64,000 nucleotides of DNA, from NCBI RefSeq assembly GCF_047250385.1, contig NZ_JBLBVM010000044.1, positions 62,001-126,000 of the forward strand, read 5' to 3'. Position numbers and translations under genes: made by a program. Positions 44,455 to 52,194 of the stretch are shown here, one piece after another (position 1 is the first letter of the stretch; the number at the start of each line of letters is the position of its first letter). The stretch comes from Glaciecola sp047250385. Its GTDB lineage: Bacteria > Pseudomonadota > Gammaproteobacteria > Enterobacterales > Alteromonadaceae. The notes beneath the pieces are model-generated. The model was given only the letters and a program-made list of their open reading frames with translations, was not told where the DNA came from and did no database searches.

Positions 44455-45285
44455 TCAAGCTGCTGAGTATTTACGACGAAGTACCATTGTCGCCCCTAAT
44501 ACCAGCAAACCAAAGTATGCAAGTGAGCCGCCACTATAACCTGCACGGCGCTCAATTTTAGCAACATTTTCTTCTTTCACTCTGGTTCTAAAACGACTCA
44601 GCTCAGCATCTAAGTTTTTATTCATATCATCGACAGCTAAAGTAAATCCTTCGATAGACTTTTCTGCAAGCACAGCATCTATCTTAATAGCTGTTGAGCT
44701 TTCCTCTAACTTGCTAATACCAGGTGCTCTAAACAGCATTTTTCTACTTTTCACGTCAAAAACAGCGGTGTCTACGAATGTTTGAACGGAGTTTTCATTT
44801 GCGGGAATAACGTACATGCCCACGATAGTCCAATACAATAAGGCCGCTTTTTTCTCAGTAGATTGAGTGACTTGATCGTAGGAAACTAAAGCCATCACAT
44901 CGACATCATACAATCGTGACACCTGCTCAAGCGTTTCGAAGCCTTGACCACCTTTCAAATAATCACTGGGAATTATTTCAATATTGTTAATGAAGTCATA
45001 TTGCATAAAGGACTTTTTGACATTTTCTAACAGGGCGATTTGTTGACTACTGTTAATACCATCTCTTGCCCAATTTGTTGATGGAACAAAAGCTAAACCT
45101 ACTTTAACGGGTAATGTTAAAGTGGGTATTTCTGCAACATGTTCTGCCCTGCTCGTCTCATCTGGGTATAAAAACTCCATCAAACTACTTGAGATTGCTC
45201 CTTTATTACCATTCGACATCAGTAAGGACGAACATGCGCTTATCGCAAAGACTGAGAGTACAACCATCATTAACTTGAATTTCAT
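44455..45285 (-). CDS. Rhombotarget lipoprotein with GlyGly-CTERM tail
   Basis: A 276-residue protein with two sorting signals: an N-terminal signal peptide with lipobox ISAC (Cys18) and a C-terminal GlyGly-CTERM segment (GYSGGSLAYFGLLVLGATMVLRRKYSAA-type: Gly-Gly, then a hydrophobic helix, then a basic cluster). This pairing is the mark of the rhombotarget lipoprotein family, a substrate class of rhombosortase, an intramembrane serine protease. The mature domain (EIPTLTLPVKVGLAFVPSTNW, YDVDVMALVSYDQV) is conserved within that family; its role is not known. No rhombosortase gene is in the window. It is monocistronic. Confidence 0.9.
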   Translation of the reverse strand: MKFKLMMVVLSVFAISACSSLLMSNGNKGAISSSLMEFLYPDETSRAEHVAEIPTLTLPVKVGLAFVPSTNWARDGINSSQQIALLENVKKSFMQYDFINNIEIIPSDYLKGGQGFETLEQVSRLYDVDVMALVSYDQVTQSTEKKAALLYWTIVGMYVIPANENSVQTFVDTAVFDVKSRKMLFRAPGISKLEESSTAIKIDAVLAEKSIEGFTLAVDDMNKNLDAELSRFRTRVKEENVAKIERRAGYSGGSLAYFGLLVLGATMVLRRKYSAA

Positions 45286-45517
45286 TTTGTTTCCTTACCC
45301 TAATCAATAAATTGAGTGATGTATGTAACAGTAATCTCATGCCGTAATTTATGCATGCGATTTAATTTAATCGTGTAGCTGTTTTTTTAAGTTCGCAATC
45401 TAAGCTCGCGATCTTCAGAATAATTGCAAATAAGACTTGGCGGAATAAGTTTTAGTTCATATTTATCAAGACAAACTGATATTTTTATTTTTTCAGTACT
45501 AGGAAAAGAGCTTAGAT

Positions 45518-46864
45518 TCAAAAAATTCTTAGATTTGGTTTCTTTGCTAGAAACACAAACCATGAGCCTAAAATAGCGCCTCTGAAGGCAAGAAAACTAA
45601 GCAATGCTATCCACAATCCTGTATTTCCCAAGTCCATCACAAACCACCAGATCATGAAAAAGCCAAAGACTGTGCTTAGGATCATAGAGTCACGCATTGC
45701 CTTACCCTTACTTAAACCAACGAAGACTCCATCAAACAGAAAACACCAATGTGCGACCATTGGCAGTAAAATCATGAGGCCGAGATAGTTTGATGCTTCT
45801 TTTTGCAGTACAGGTTGATCAGTTAGCGTTTGTATAATTTGCACGCCGAATTGCCAAAAGATGAAAGCATATAACACTGAGAACAAACTCGACCAAAGCA
45901 AGCCCACTTTTACATGATGGTTTAAAGCCTTTATATTTTTCCTACCCTTCTCTTCGCCCACGAGCGCTTCTACAGCGTTTGCAACACCATCCAATCCCAA
46001 GGCAATAAGTGCGAAGAATTGCATTAATATTGCATTAGTAGCAGCGATTTGAGCTCCCATGCTAGCCCCTTTAAAGGTGATAAAGGCTAATGTCAGTTGC
46101 AGGGCTAGATTTCGCAGTAAGATGTCTGAGTTGAGGCTGAGTAATGGTTTCAGTGCAATCCACTTTAACCAAGCGCTTTCAAACAAGCTCATGTTTATTA
46201 GCCTTTTAGAAAGCGCCAATGAAAAAACGAGCAATGAAAACTCAGCAACAACCGTCGCGCCAGCAACGCCTTTCACTCCCCAATCAAAAACGAAAACAAA
46301 AAGCAGGCTAAAGATAATATTGATAAAATTCACTGCCACTTGCAGCATCAACACAGATTTAGTTTTTTGCTGGCCAATTAGCCAACCAACTAAGGCCATA
46401 TTAGCCAAAGCTGCAGGTGCCCCCCAAATACGCACACTAAAGTAGGCTTCGGTGCTTTCTTTTAGGAGTTCCGAAGACTGAGCAAAATATAAACCCGCGT
46501 TAAGAATAGGTGTTTGCAGTAAAATAAACAGGAGGCCTAAAAACAAACCAAAAGTGACGCCTTGAACTAATACCTTAGTTCGCCGTTGTTGCTCTTTCAC
46601 ATCCAAATTGCCACGTCCTGCTTGCGCGCTAAGACCGGTGATGGACATTTTAAGGAAGCCGCATATCCAATATAGTTGGGTTAAAATTAGAGTACCAATG
46701 GATGCCCCAGCCAAATAGTGAGTCGCGTCCATATGGCCCAAAATCGCTGTATCAACTAAGCCTAGAAGGGGTGTTGTGATATTAGCTAAAATAAGAGGGA
46801 ATGCTAAGAACAGTAAATGCCAAACATGGTGTTTTTGTGCATCCGAATGCGTTCGTTGCTGCAT
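45518..46864 (-). CDS. MATE family efflux transporter (DinF-like)
   Basis: A 448-residue integral membrane protein with 12 hydrophobic helices in two MATE halves. The start HVWHLLFLAFPLILANITTPLLGLVDTAILGHMDATHYLAGASIG matches the DinF-type MATE signature. Members export cationic compounds using Na+ or H+. ATG at 46864. The polysaccharide deacetylase gene is divergent 239 bases upstream. Substrate cannot be assigned. Placement among MATE proteins is sure, the DinF label likely. Confidence 0.93.
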   Translation of the reverse strand: MQQRTHSDAQKHHVWHLLFLAFPLILANITTPLLGLVDTAILGHMDATHYLAGASIGTLILTQLYWICGFLKMSITGLSAQAGRGNLDVKEQQRRTKVLVQGVTFGLFLGLLFILLQTPILNAGLYFAQSSELLKESTEAYFSVRIWGAPAALANMALVGWLIGQQKTKSVLMLQVAVNFINIIFSLLFVFVFDWGVKGVAGATVVAEFSLLVFSLALSKRLINMSLFESAWLKWIALKPLLSLNSDILLRNLALQLTLAFITFKGASMGAQIAATNAILMQFFALIALGLDGVANAVEALVGEEKGRKNIKALNHHVKVGLLWSSLFSVLYAFIFWQFGVQIIQTLTDQPVLQKEASNYLGLMILLPMVAHWCFLFDGVFVGLSKGKAMRDSMILSTVFGFFMIWWFVMDLGNTGLWIALLSFLAFRGAILGSWFVFLAKKPNLRIF

Positions 46865-47103
46865 GCTAGTTTTTACTCTTCACAATATTAATCACTTGAT
46901 GAATCTCGATCTTTACGGAAATTAAGCCGATTAATTCGACTACTTGGTTTAAATTAATAGAAGCTCAGATTACAATATCACTCGAACAGCAACTAGGCTA
47001 AGCTGAACGCTCAATAAGCCAAAAAAGAACTTAAAAAGATACCTGGAAAAGTTAAGATAACAAGATATCCCAAAAAGACTAACCTCATTAATCGGAGTGA
47101 GCA

Positions 47104-48270
47104 ATGCTTAAAATTGTTTTTAAAAGTGCTTTATTTCGTCAGTACCTATTTGTCGCTGCATTGACTCGCAAGATAATAGTAAAGCGGATCTATTTCATCG
47201 CCTTACTTTCTATGAGCGTTACTAGTGCAAGTGCGTTTCAAGCTAATGAAAACGGTCTCTCCCTAACTACCCCAGCGAATAACAATAACAGCTTCGTTAT
47301 CTTACAATACCATCATGTTAGCACCGAAACGCCGCGTTCAACCTCAGTGACGCCTTCAGAACTTGAGCAACATCTAGCCTATCTATCTGAGTTTCATAAT
47401 GTTGTTTCCTTGCAAACAGCATTGGATGCGATAAAAAGTGGAGCAGCGCTTCCACAGAAGGCAGTCGTGATCACCTTTGATGATGGCTATAAAAATATTC
47501 TTGAAAATGGTCACTCATTAATTAGAAAACATGGCTTTGATTACACAATATTCATTAACCCAGCTCAAATAGGCGTTCTAGACTCTCAATTGGATTGGGA
47601 TGACGTAAAACAGATGAGTAAAGAAGGCGTTACCTTCGCGAATCACACACTCGACCACTTACATCTGCTCGACAAACAAGCAAACGAAAGCAAAAGTTCT
47701 TGGCTAAAACGTATCGAGAAAAATATTGATATGGCCGAAAATGAAATACAAGAGCAGCTTGGTTATTCCAAAAAGTGGCTGGTTTATCCATTTGGTGAAT
47801 TTGATACTAAGGTAAAAGACTTACTTAAAAGGAAGGGCTACCTTGGCTTCGGCCAACATTCCGGTGCTGTTGGCCAACTCAGCGATCAACAATCCTTACC
47901 TCGATTTCCCGCAGCTGGAAATTACGCTAATCTAGAAACTCTAAAAACGAAACTGAACAGCCTAGCAATGCCAGTGCTAGCAAAAAGACCGCATCGTTAT
48001 GTAATGGAAATTGATGAGGTATTAGGCGAATTACAAATTGATATCCGCCAAGACGACATTCAACTTTCTCGCATCGCCTGTTACTTTCGTGGAGAGTCAT
48101 TGCCAATCGAAGAAACCGATAGTGGTTTTAGCGTCGATATAAAAACCCCTTTTAAGCCTGGGCGCACGCGAATAAACTGTACTGCACCAAGCAACAAACA
48201 AAGCGACCGTTTTTATTGGTACTCAATTCCGTTTTTCACTGCAAAAGAGGATGGCACGTACTTAGACTAA
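47104..48270 (+). CDS. Polysaccharide deacetylase family protein, PgaB-like
   Basis: A 388-residue exported protein with a carbohydrate-esterase-4/NodB-type domain: QYHHVS, VITFDDGYKN (Asp-Asp of the metal site), NHTLDHLHL (His-x3-His) and YPFGEFD. The N-terminus (about 1-50) contains a signal peptide at about 28-46 (IYFIALLSMSVTSASA) preceded by 27 extra residues; GGAG before 47104 supports the long start, but translation could begin later. The C-terminal part (about 290-388) is an extra beta domain. CE4 enzymes remove N-acetyl groups from glucosamine polymers. Comparable to PgaB/IcaB, without the other pga genes nearby. Confidence 0.88.
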   Translation: MLKIVFKSALFRQYLFVAALTRKIIVKRIYFIALLSMSVTSASAFQANENGLSLTTPANNNNSFVILQYHHVSTETPRSTSVTPSELEQHLAYLSEFHNVVSLQTALDAIKSGAALPQKAVVITFDDGYKNILENGHSLIRKHGFDYTIFINPAQIGVLDSQLDWDDVKQMSKEGVTFANHTLDHLHLLDKQANESKSSWLKRIEKNIDMAENEIQEQLGYSKKWLVYPFGEFDTKVKDLLKRKGYLGFGQHSGAVGQLSDQQSLPRFPAAGNYANLETLKTKLNSLAMPVLAKRPHRYVMEIDEVLGELQIDIRQDDIQLSRIACYFRGESLPIEETDSGFSVDIKTPFKPGRTRINCTAPSNKQSDRFYWYSIPFFTAKEDGTYLD

Positions 48271-48352
48271 TTAAGCTCCTGGCCACCCTAGCATCATTAT
48301 TAGGAAAGCATAAATGTGTTCGTTGAAACGACACGCTCCCTAAAGTCATATT

Positions 48353-48432
48353 TGCGAAGGCAAATATCTCCCAAAACATCATCAAGAATTAATAGCAAAT
48401 TGAGATGTATGAAGCAGATTCTTGCCTTCGCA
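48353..48432. repeat. Inverted repeat between convergent genes
   Basis: 11-base arms TGCGAAGGCAA (48353-48363) and TTGCCTTCGCA (48422-48432) with a 58-base spacer lie in the gap of the deacetylase and DUF4350-like genes. Long-range hairpin for a bidirectional end is possible. Confidence 0.3.
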
Positions 48433-48437
48433 CAAAG

Positions 48438-49424
48438 CTAAATGGCCTTACTCAGCCAATGCATAACATTTAGTAAAAACGCCTCGTTGTGTTCAGCACC
48501 TTTAGACACTAAACCCATTTTCTCACCCGTTGGCACATAAACTTGCGAAGTAAACATCATAGCTTCCGAAAATACAGCGACCCGTCCTTCACCTATCTCA
48601 AGTACCGCTCCTTGAGACCAACCTTGCATTGATACTCGAGGTGTTTTTGAGCTAATTTGAAAAGGTATTTCAGGAACGAGTGACTGAGTGCCTGCGCCTA
48701 ATTTTAATAGAGACACGGCATTTTGAGGGGTGCGAAAAGCAGATCCACCAAAAGTACGAATTTGTGAAAAATATGCTGAGGAATTAGCCTCGCTCTCTTC
48801 ACTGCTATCAGAGGTATTATATGAAGTTTGATTGAGCACGTTGGGAGCCAAGGTTGTAATAGCATGCTGTGCAAGACTTCCATCAACGACTTTAAAACTA
48901 GCATTAGCCACATGACCGTGACTAAATTCAAAGCCAAAAGCTCGCCACAATGATTCAGACGCTTTAGGAAACGGCGTGTGATCGACTACCAAAAGAAGAG
49001 AGCCACCTTCATTTACCCACTTTTTAATCGCTTGAATTTCTTGTGTGCCAAATGCATCTAGAAACGGAGGAGTCCAATCGCTCCTTCCTTCATCCAGCGC
49101 ATTGGCAATGACCAATATATCAGCCTGTTTTAAGTGCGCATAAGTTAACGCTTTCTTGTTCGCCATAACTGTATAGCCATCACTCATGAGAACTTGGAAG
49201 AAAGGCTTATATCGGCCATTGGCAGTATGAAAGTTATTGTGAGCTTCGTCGATAAACACAATTGGGCTGTTAAGTTCAGAAAAGCTTTTTACTGTGTTTC
49301 TGGGAACGAAATCAGGATCGGCTTGCTGAGGCAGGCCATCGTTATCAGAGCAGGCCGAAAAGAGCAAAACTGCAAAGCTAAGAAAACATATTCTAAATAA
49401 CATTTTTGAATAATTTCTGCGCAT
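48438..49424 (-). CDS. DUF4350-like lipoprotein
   Basis: A 328-residue exported lipoprotein: signal peptide with lipobox FSAC (Cys25), then a class I glutamine-amidotransferase-like fold of the DUF4350 type with VFIDEAHNNFHT, DILVIANALDEG, IQAIKKWVNEGGSLLLVVDHTPFP and the end AVFSEAMMFTSQVY. DUF4350 domains in other proteins seem to act as accessory, non-catalytic parts; the activity here is unknown. Convergent with the deacetylase gene and followed upstream by small membrane-protein genes on the same strand. Confidence 0.82.
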   Translation of the reverse strand: MRRNYSKMLFRICFLSFAVLLFSACSDNDGLPQQADPDFVPRNTVKSFSELNSPIVFIDEAHNNFHTANGRYKPFFQVLMSDGYTVMANKKALTYAHLKQADILVIANALDEGRSDWTPPFLDAFGTQEIQAIKKWVNEGGSLLLVVDHTPFPKASESLWRAFGFEFSHGHVANASFKVVDGSLAQHAITTLAPNVLNQTSYNTSDSSEESEANSSAYFSQIRTFGGSAFRTPQNAVSLLKLGAGTQSLVPEIPFQISSKTPRVSMQGWSQGAVLEIGEGRVAVFSEAMMFTSQVYVPTGEKMGLVSKGAEHNEAFLLNVMHWLSKAI

Positions 49425-49427
49425 GGG

Positions 49428-49682
49428 TTAGCTAAATGCACCAAGCAAATAAAGCCCTATCACGATCCAAACGGCAAGACCAAGCAAGCAACACCAAAGG
49501 CCTGAATTTTGCTCCTGTCCCCATTGGTCAGCTCTTTTTGGTTTGGGGTATTTGCCCAAAGTGATAATTTTGCAAACAGGCCAACCAGTCCAATAGCAAA
49601 TAAACCAGAAGAAAACCTCAGCTAGAAGATAGCCAATCGCCCTGAAAAAGCCTTTACCTATTTCACCTACTATATCTTCCAC
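49428..49682 (-). CDS. Small membrane protein, 84 residues
   Basis: A hypothetical inner-membrane protein with two hydrophobic stretches (about 13-35, GYLLAEVFFWFICYW, and 63-82, CCLLGLAVWIVIGLYLL) and a basic loop GKYPKPKRADQW. Trp/Cys-rich. The stop lies 3 bases upstream of the DUF4350-like lipoprotein start, so the genes are probably read together. Family not recognised. Confidence 0.65.
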   Translation of the reverse strand: MEDIVGEIGKGFFRAIGYLLAEVFFWFICYWTGWPVCKIITLGKYPKPKRADQWGQEQNSGLWCCLLGLAVWIVIGLYLLGAFS

Positions 49683-49775
49683 TTTTCTTCCTTTTGAGTG
49701 CTCGAATTTTAGTGAGCAGCTTAGTGAGCATCTTATTCCAATTAGAAAATGCTGGTGAACAGAATGCGTCCGACG

Positions 49776-50177
49776 TCAATTTTTTGCTTGAGTAGGCTGA
49801 ACATCCGATCCAAAATTTTTCCTTTCTGAGAATAGAACCATGAATCCAACTAAGCCAAGAACAGTGCCAATTGGAAATATGATCAGCAGTAAAATTGAAG
49901 ATACTAAGATTGCCCAAAACACCCAATTTTTTCGATAGTTTAGGCCGACAACGGAGACCAACAAAAGTAAGAAACCTGGTATAAAAAGAATCATCCCAAT
50001 CACTGTTGGCACCCATGAAGTTGTTACTTCAGAACTGGGGTCACTCGGTCCAAAAAGCGTTATTTGATCAAAGGTTGAGTACATGGACAAAACCGTATTT
50101 GCCACTGCCCAAGGCAAAGCTAACAAAAACAGTAAACCCAAAATAGCGAGATACTTCCCTGCATTTTCTTTCTTCAT
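49776..50177 (-). CDS. Three-helix membrane protein, 133 residues
   Basis: A hypothetical membrane protein: helix 1 about 9-30 (LAILGLLFLLALPWAV), a polar loop with DPSSEVTTSWV, helix 2 about 58-80 (MILFIPGFLLLLVSVVGL) and helix 3 about 86-113 (WAILVSSILLLIIFPIGTVLGLVGF). The overlapping frame at 49663-50016 is poorer in composition. Family not recognised. It may be part of the small membrane-gene series with the two genes downstream. Confidence 0.65.
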   Translation of the reverse strand: MKKENAGKYLAILGLLFLLALPWAVANTVLSMYSTFDQITLFGPSDPSSEVTTSWVPTVIGMILFIPGFLLLLVSVVGLNYRKNWVFWAILVSSILLLIIFPIGTVLGLVGFMVLFSERKNFGSDVQPTQAKN

Positions 50178-50319
50178 TTACGAATCCTTTCTAAGTTACA
50201 TAATTTCTTGTTGTGAGAGCATCCTATTGTAAAGACTTCTTAGCAACAATAGGACAACGCCACTCAACAATATCTCAACACTTGATTGATTTAAATAGAC
50301 CTATTTCAAATTACCTCAG

Positions 50320-51261
50320 TTATTTTAACTTAGGCAATTTTCTAAATTGAAAATACATAAGCACAATCAAAATAGCGGCGACTGACAATAAGAAATGGCT
50401 CTGTGAAGACTCAATGAATGATAAAGCCATTTTTGGCAACTCAGCTTCAACTGCATCCGTCACAACAAGCAGTGGCGTTGTCGCTGCCATCCATATTGCC
50501 ACTATAGCAAATACAGCGTGGTCAATGATATATGCAATATAGCTGCTACGCTGCCAATGGCTTTGCGTTAAGCGATACAATGCTTGTATTAAAGACTGCA
50601 CACAAAGCACTGTTAGTATTATACGCCAATGCTCAGCTGACGGCGCCAAAGCTACCACAAGCTGCTGATATGCTTCTTCGCTCATCCATAAATGCGTCCA
50701 CAATACTAGCAACAAAAAGCTATTGGTAATGATATCGGTAATGGTGTCTGAGTTACTTATTTTAAAATTAGGGTTAGACGGCAATTTATCTAATGACCAA
50801 TTACCAAAGAGCCAAGCCGATATTGAACCGGTTTTACCCGCGAAGTAGAAAACAAGTGTCACAACTAGGAATAGCAAACTCGCATTATCGATGAATATAA
50901 ACAAGGGCTGGAACATCAAGCGAAAAGGATTAATTGAGTCATCATCCAGCATAGAGAGAAGTGTTATAACGACCGCATAAGTGAACAAGAACGCTGCAAC
51001 ATGCATTAATACCTTTTTGTACAAAGGCATATCAACACCGGCAACCAAAGCGGGTCTATCGTAAAAACGATTCGCGGTGGTTTCCGGGTGGCCATATTTA
51101 TTCAATACTTGTTTGACTGCATCTTCGCTGTTGTTGTCCTGCTCACTAAGCGCATCAATCTCATCCAAGATATTGGCTTTAAGTTCGCGCCCTATTTCAT
51201 CTTGTTTATCTTCTGGTAGCGCTTGTTTTACCGCTACAATATATCTATCAACCATTTCCAT
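50320..51261 (-). CDS. HAAS-domain membrane protein regulated with PadR
   Basis: A 313-residue protein: the first 70 residues are a HAAS signalling domain (VDRYIVAVKQALPEDKQDEIGRELKANILDEID, HPETTANRFYDRP), the rest holds six or so membrane helices (about 85-310). HAAS domains typically follow a PadR-type regulator, as here. ATG at 51261 overlaps the PadR stop (TAATG) and has GGAGAAAG seven bases upstream; a longer frame to 51309 is unlikely. The pair may sense envelope or membrane-active agents; direct role unknown. Confidence 0.85.
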   Translation of the reverse strand: MEMVDRYIVAVKQALPEDKQDEIGRELKANILDEIDALSEQDNNSEDAVKQVLNKYGHPETTANRFYDRPALVAGVDMPLYKKVLMHVAAFLFTYAVVITLLSMLDDDSINPFRLMFQPLFIFIDNASLLFLVVTLVFYFAGKTGSISAWLFGNWSLDKLPSNPNFKISNSDTITDIITNSFLLLVLWTHLWMSEEAYQQLVVALAPSAEHWRIILTVLCVQSLIQALYRLTQSHWQRSSYIAYIIDHAVFAIVAIWMAATTPLLVVTDAVEAELPKMALSFIESSQSHFLLSVAAILIVLMYFQFRKLPKLK

Positions 51262-51593
51262 TATACTTTCTCCAGTAATGCTGAAATGCTTTGGTTTAGT
51301 TGCTGCCAATCTTCAGTGAGTTGTTCAAGGACTTGATGGCCTTTTTCACTTAATAAATAATAACGGCGTTCTCTTCCGTCAGTATTTTTCCACTCGCTAT
51401 CTAGCAGCTCTTGTTCGGCCAAACGACGAATAAGCGGATATAAAGTCCCCTCATCAATCTCAATACCCGCTTCGCTTAAATGCTTGCGCAGCGAATATCC
51501 ATATTGTGGCTCTTTGCTAGAGGCAAGTACGCTGAGGATCAACACACCTCTGCGTAGCTCTAGTCTTAATTTGTTCGTGCGAGTCTCACTCAT
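51261..51593 (-). CDS. PadR-family transcriptional regulator
   Basis: A 110-residue winged-helix regulator. LRRGVLILSVLASSKEPQYGYSLRKHLSEAGI, DEGTLYPLIRRLAEQELLDSEW and ERRYYLLSEKGHQVLEQLTEDWQQL are the PadR signature with the wing and the C-terminal dimerisation helix. It is co-transcribed with, and overlaps by TAATG, the HAAS membrane gene. An inverted-repeat cluster directly upstream (51612-51657) is the probable autoregulatory operator. Confidence 0.95.
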   Translation of the reverse strand: MSETRTNKLRLELRRGVLILSVLASSKEPQYGYSLRKHLSEAGIEIDEGTLYPLIRRLAEQELLDSEWKNTDGRERRYYLLSEKGHQVLEQLTEDWQQLNQSISALLEKV

Positions 51594-51611
51594 GTTTCTT
51601 CCTTTCGTTTT

Positions 51612-51657
51612 ATACTGTGCATCACATACTGTTTATCGCACAGTATTAATACTATGC
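51612..51657. promoter_or_regulatory. PadR-type operator cluster
   Basis: Half-sites ATACTGTGC (51612-51620), ATACTGT (51626-51632) and GCACAGTAT (51638-51646) form overlapping inverted repeats (9-bp arms with 17-bp spacer, 7-bp arms with 7-bp spacer). GCACAGTATT/AATACTATGC (51638-51657) is a 20-base palindrome with one mismatch. It lies 20 to 65 bases before the padR start codon. The ATACTGT/ACAGTAT form resembles known PadR operators (ATGT..ACAT-type); this is inference from position and symmetry. Confidence 0.6.
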
Positions 51658-51803
51658 GATACACAGTAATTTTAGTCAACAGGAAATTTAGGTAGATTTA
51701 AAAATGTTCTTGGAATTAAATGTACCGGCATATGAAAGATTGAAACTGGGGATTAATGTTTGAACGTTTACTACTGTGTAATATGCGAAAAAATTGACTA
51801 TGA

Positions 51804-52070
51804 GCTTGCAACAAAGAAACGTCCTGTTTTTAAGCTTTCCAGTTGGTTTGCGAGGTTCCCAATCAAGTTGGGAATGACGTTGCTTCGTAGTGGTATTATT
51901 CTGAAAGTACTGTTTTTTTAAGCTTTCTAGCTGGTTTGTGAGGTTCCCAATCAAGTTGGGAATGACGTTGCTTCGTAGTGATATCATTCTGAAAAGTACT
52001 GGTTTTAAGCTTTCTAGTTGGTTTGCGAGGTTCCCAATCAAGTTGGGAATGACGTTTCTTTGTTGCAAGC
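51804..52070. mobile_element. MITE/REP-like element with 20-bp terminal inverted repeats
   Basis: Perfect 20-base inverted repeats GCTTGCAACAAAGAAACGTC (51804-51823) and its complement (52051-52070) bound a 267-base element. Inside are three tandem copies (starting about 51831, 51919 and 52006; spacing 88 and 87 bases) each containing a hairpin TTCCCAA-TCAAG-TTGGGAA. No protein is encoded; the frames that cross it translate into the familiar HSQLDWEP/VIPNLIGNL peptides of intergenic repeats. It fits a non-autonomous REP- or MITE-type element. Confidence 0.75.
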
Positions 52071-52142
52071 AAAGTCATCGTTATTGTCGATGATAAAAGA
52101 AGTTTCGAACATTGACATGCATACATATTAAGGAGGGAAAAC

Positions 52143-52168
52143 GGCGGCTCTTTACCAACTGAACCGCC
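52143..52168 (-). terminator. Terminator of the S9 peptidase gene
   Basis: On the minus strand GGCGG and CCGCC flank a 16-base loop, followed by GTTTTCC, 27 bases past the stop codon. The T tract is short, so confidence is moderate. Confidence 0.45.
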
Positions 52169-52194
52169 TTGATTTAGCAAAGCTAAAGCGAAAA

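Noticed and set aside
49663..50016. 117-residue minus-strand frame overlapping the 133-residue membrane protein
   Set aside because: The overlapping frame has clearer membrane helices and a better start; this one is mixed, Lys/Ser/Trp-rich without pattern.
51831..52070. Possible CRISPR array because of three regularly spaced repeats
   Set aside because: The units are 87-88 bases and similar along most of their length, with no unique spacers and no cas genes.
52143..52170. Sequence like a tRNA D-arm (GTTCAGTTGGTAAAGAGC on the minus strand)
   Set aside because: No anticodon or T arm follows and the segment forms a simple GGCGG/CCGCC hairpin with a short T tract; it is better explained as the S9 gene terminator.
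51688..52180. Open frames coding VIPNLIGNL and HSQLDWEP peptides
   Set aside because: They are translations of the intergenic repeat units; no ribosome sites and repeated peptide text.
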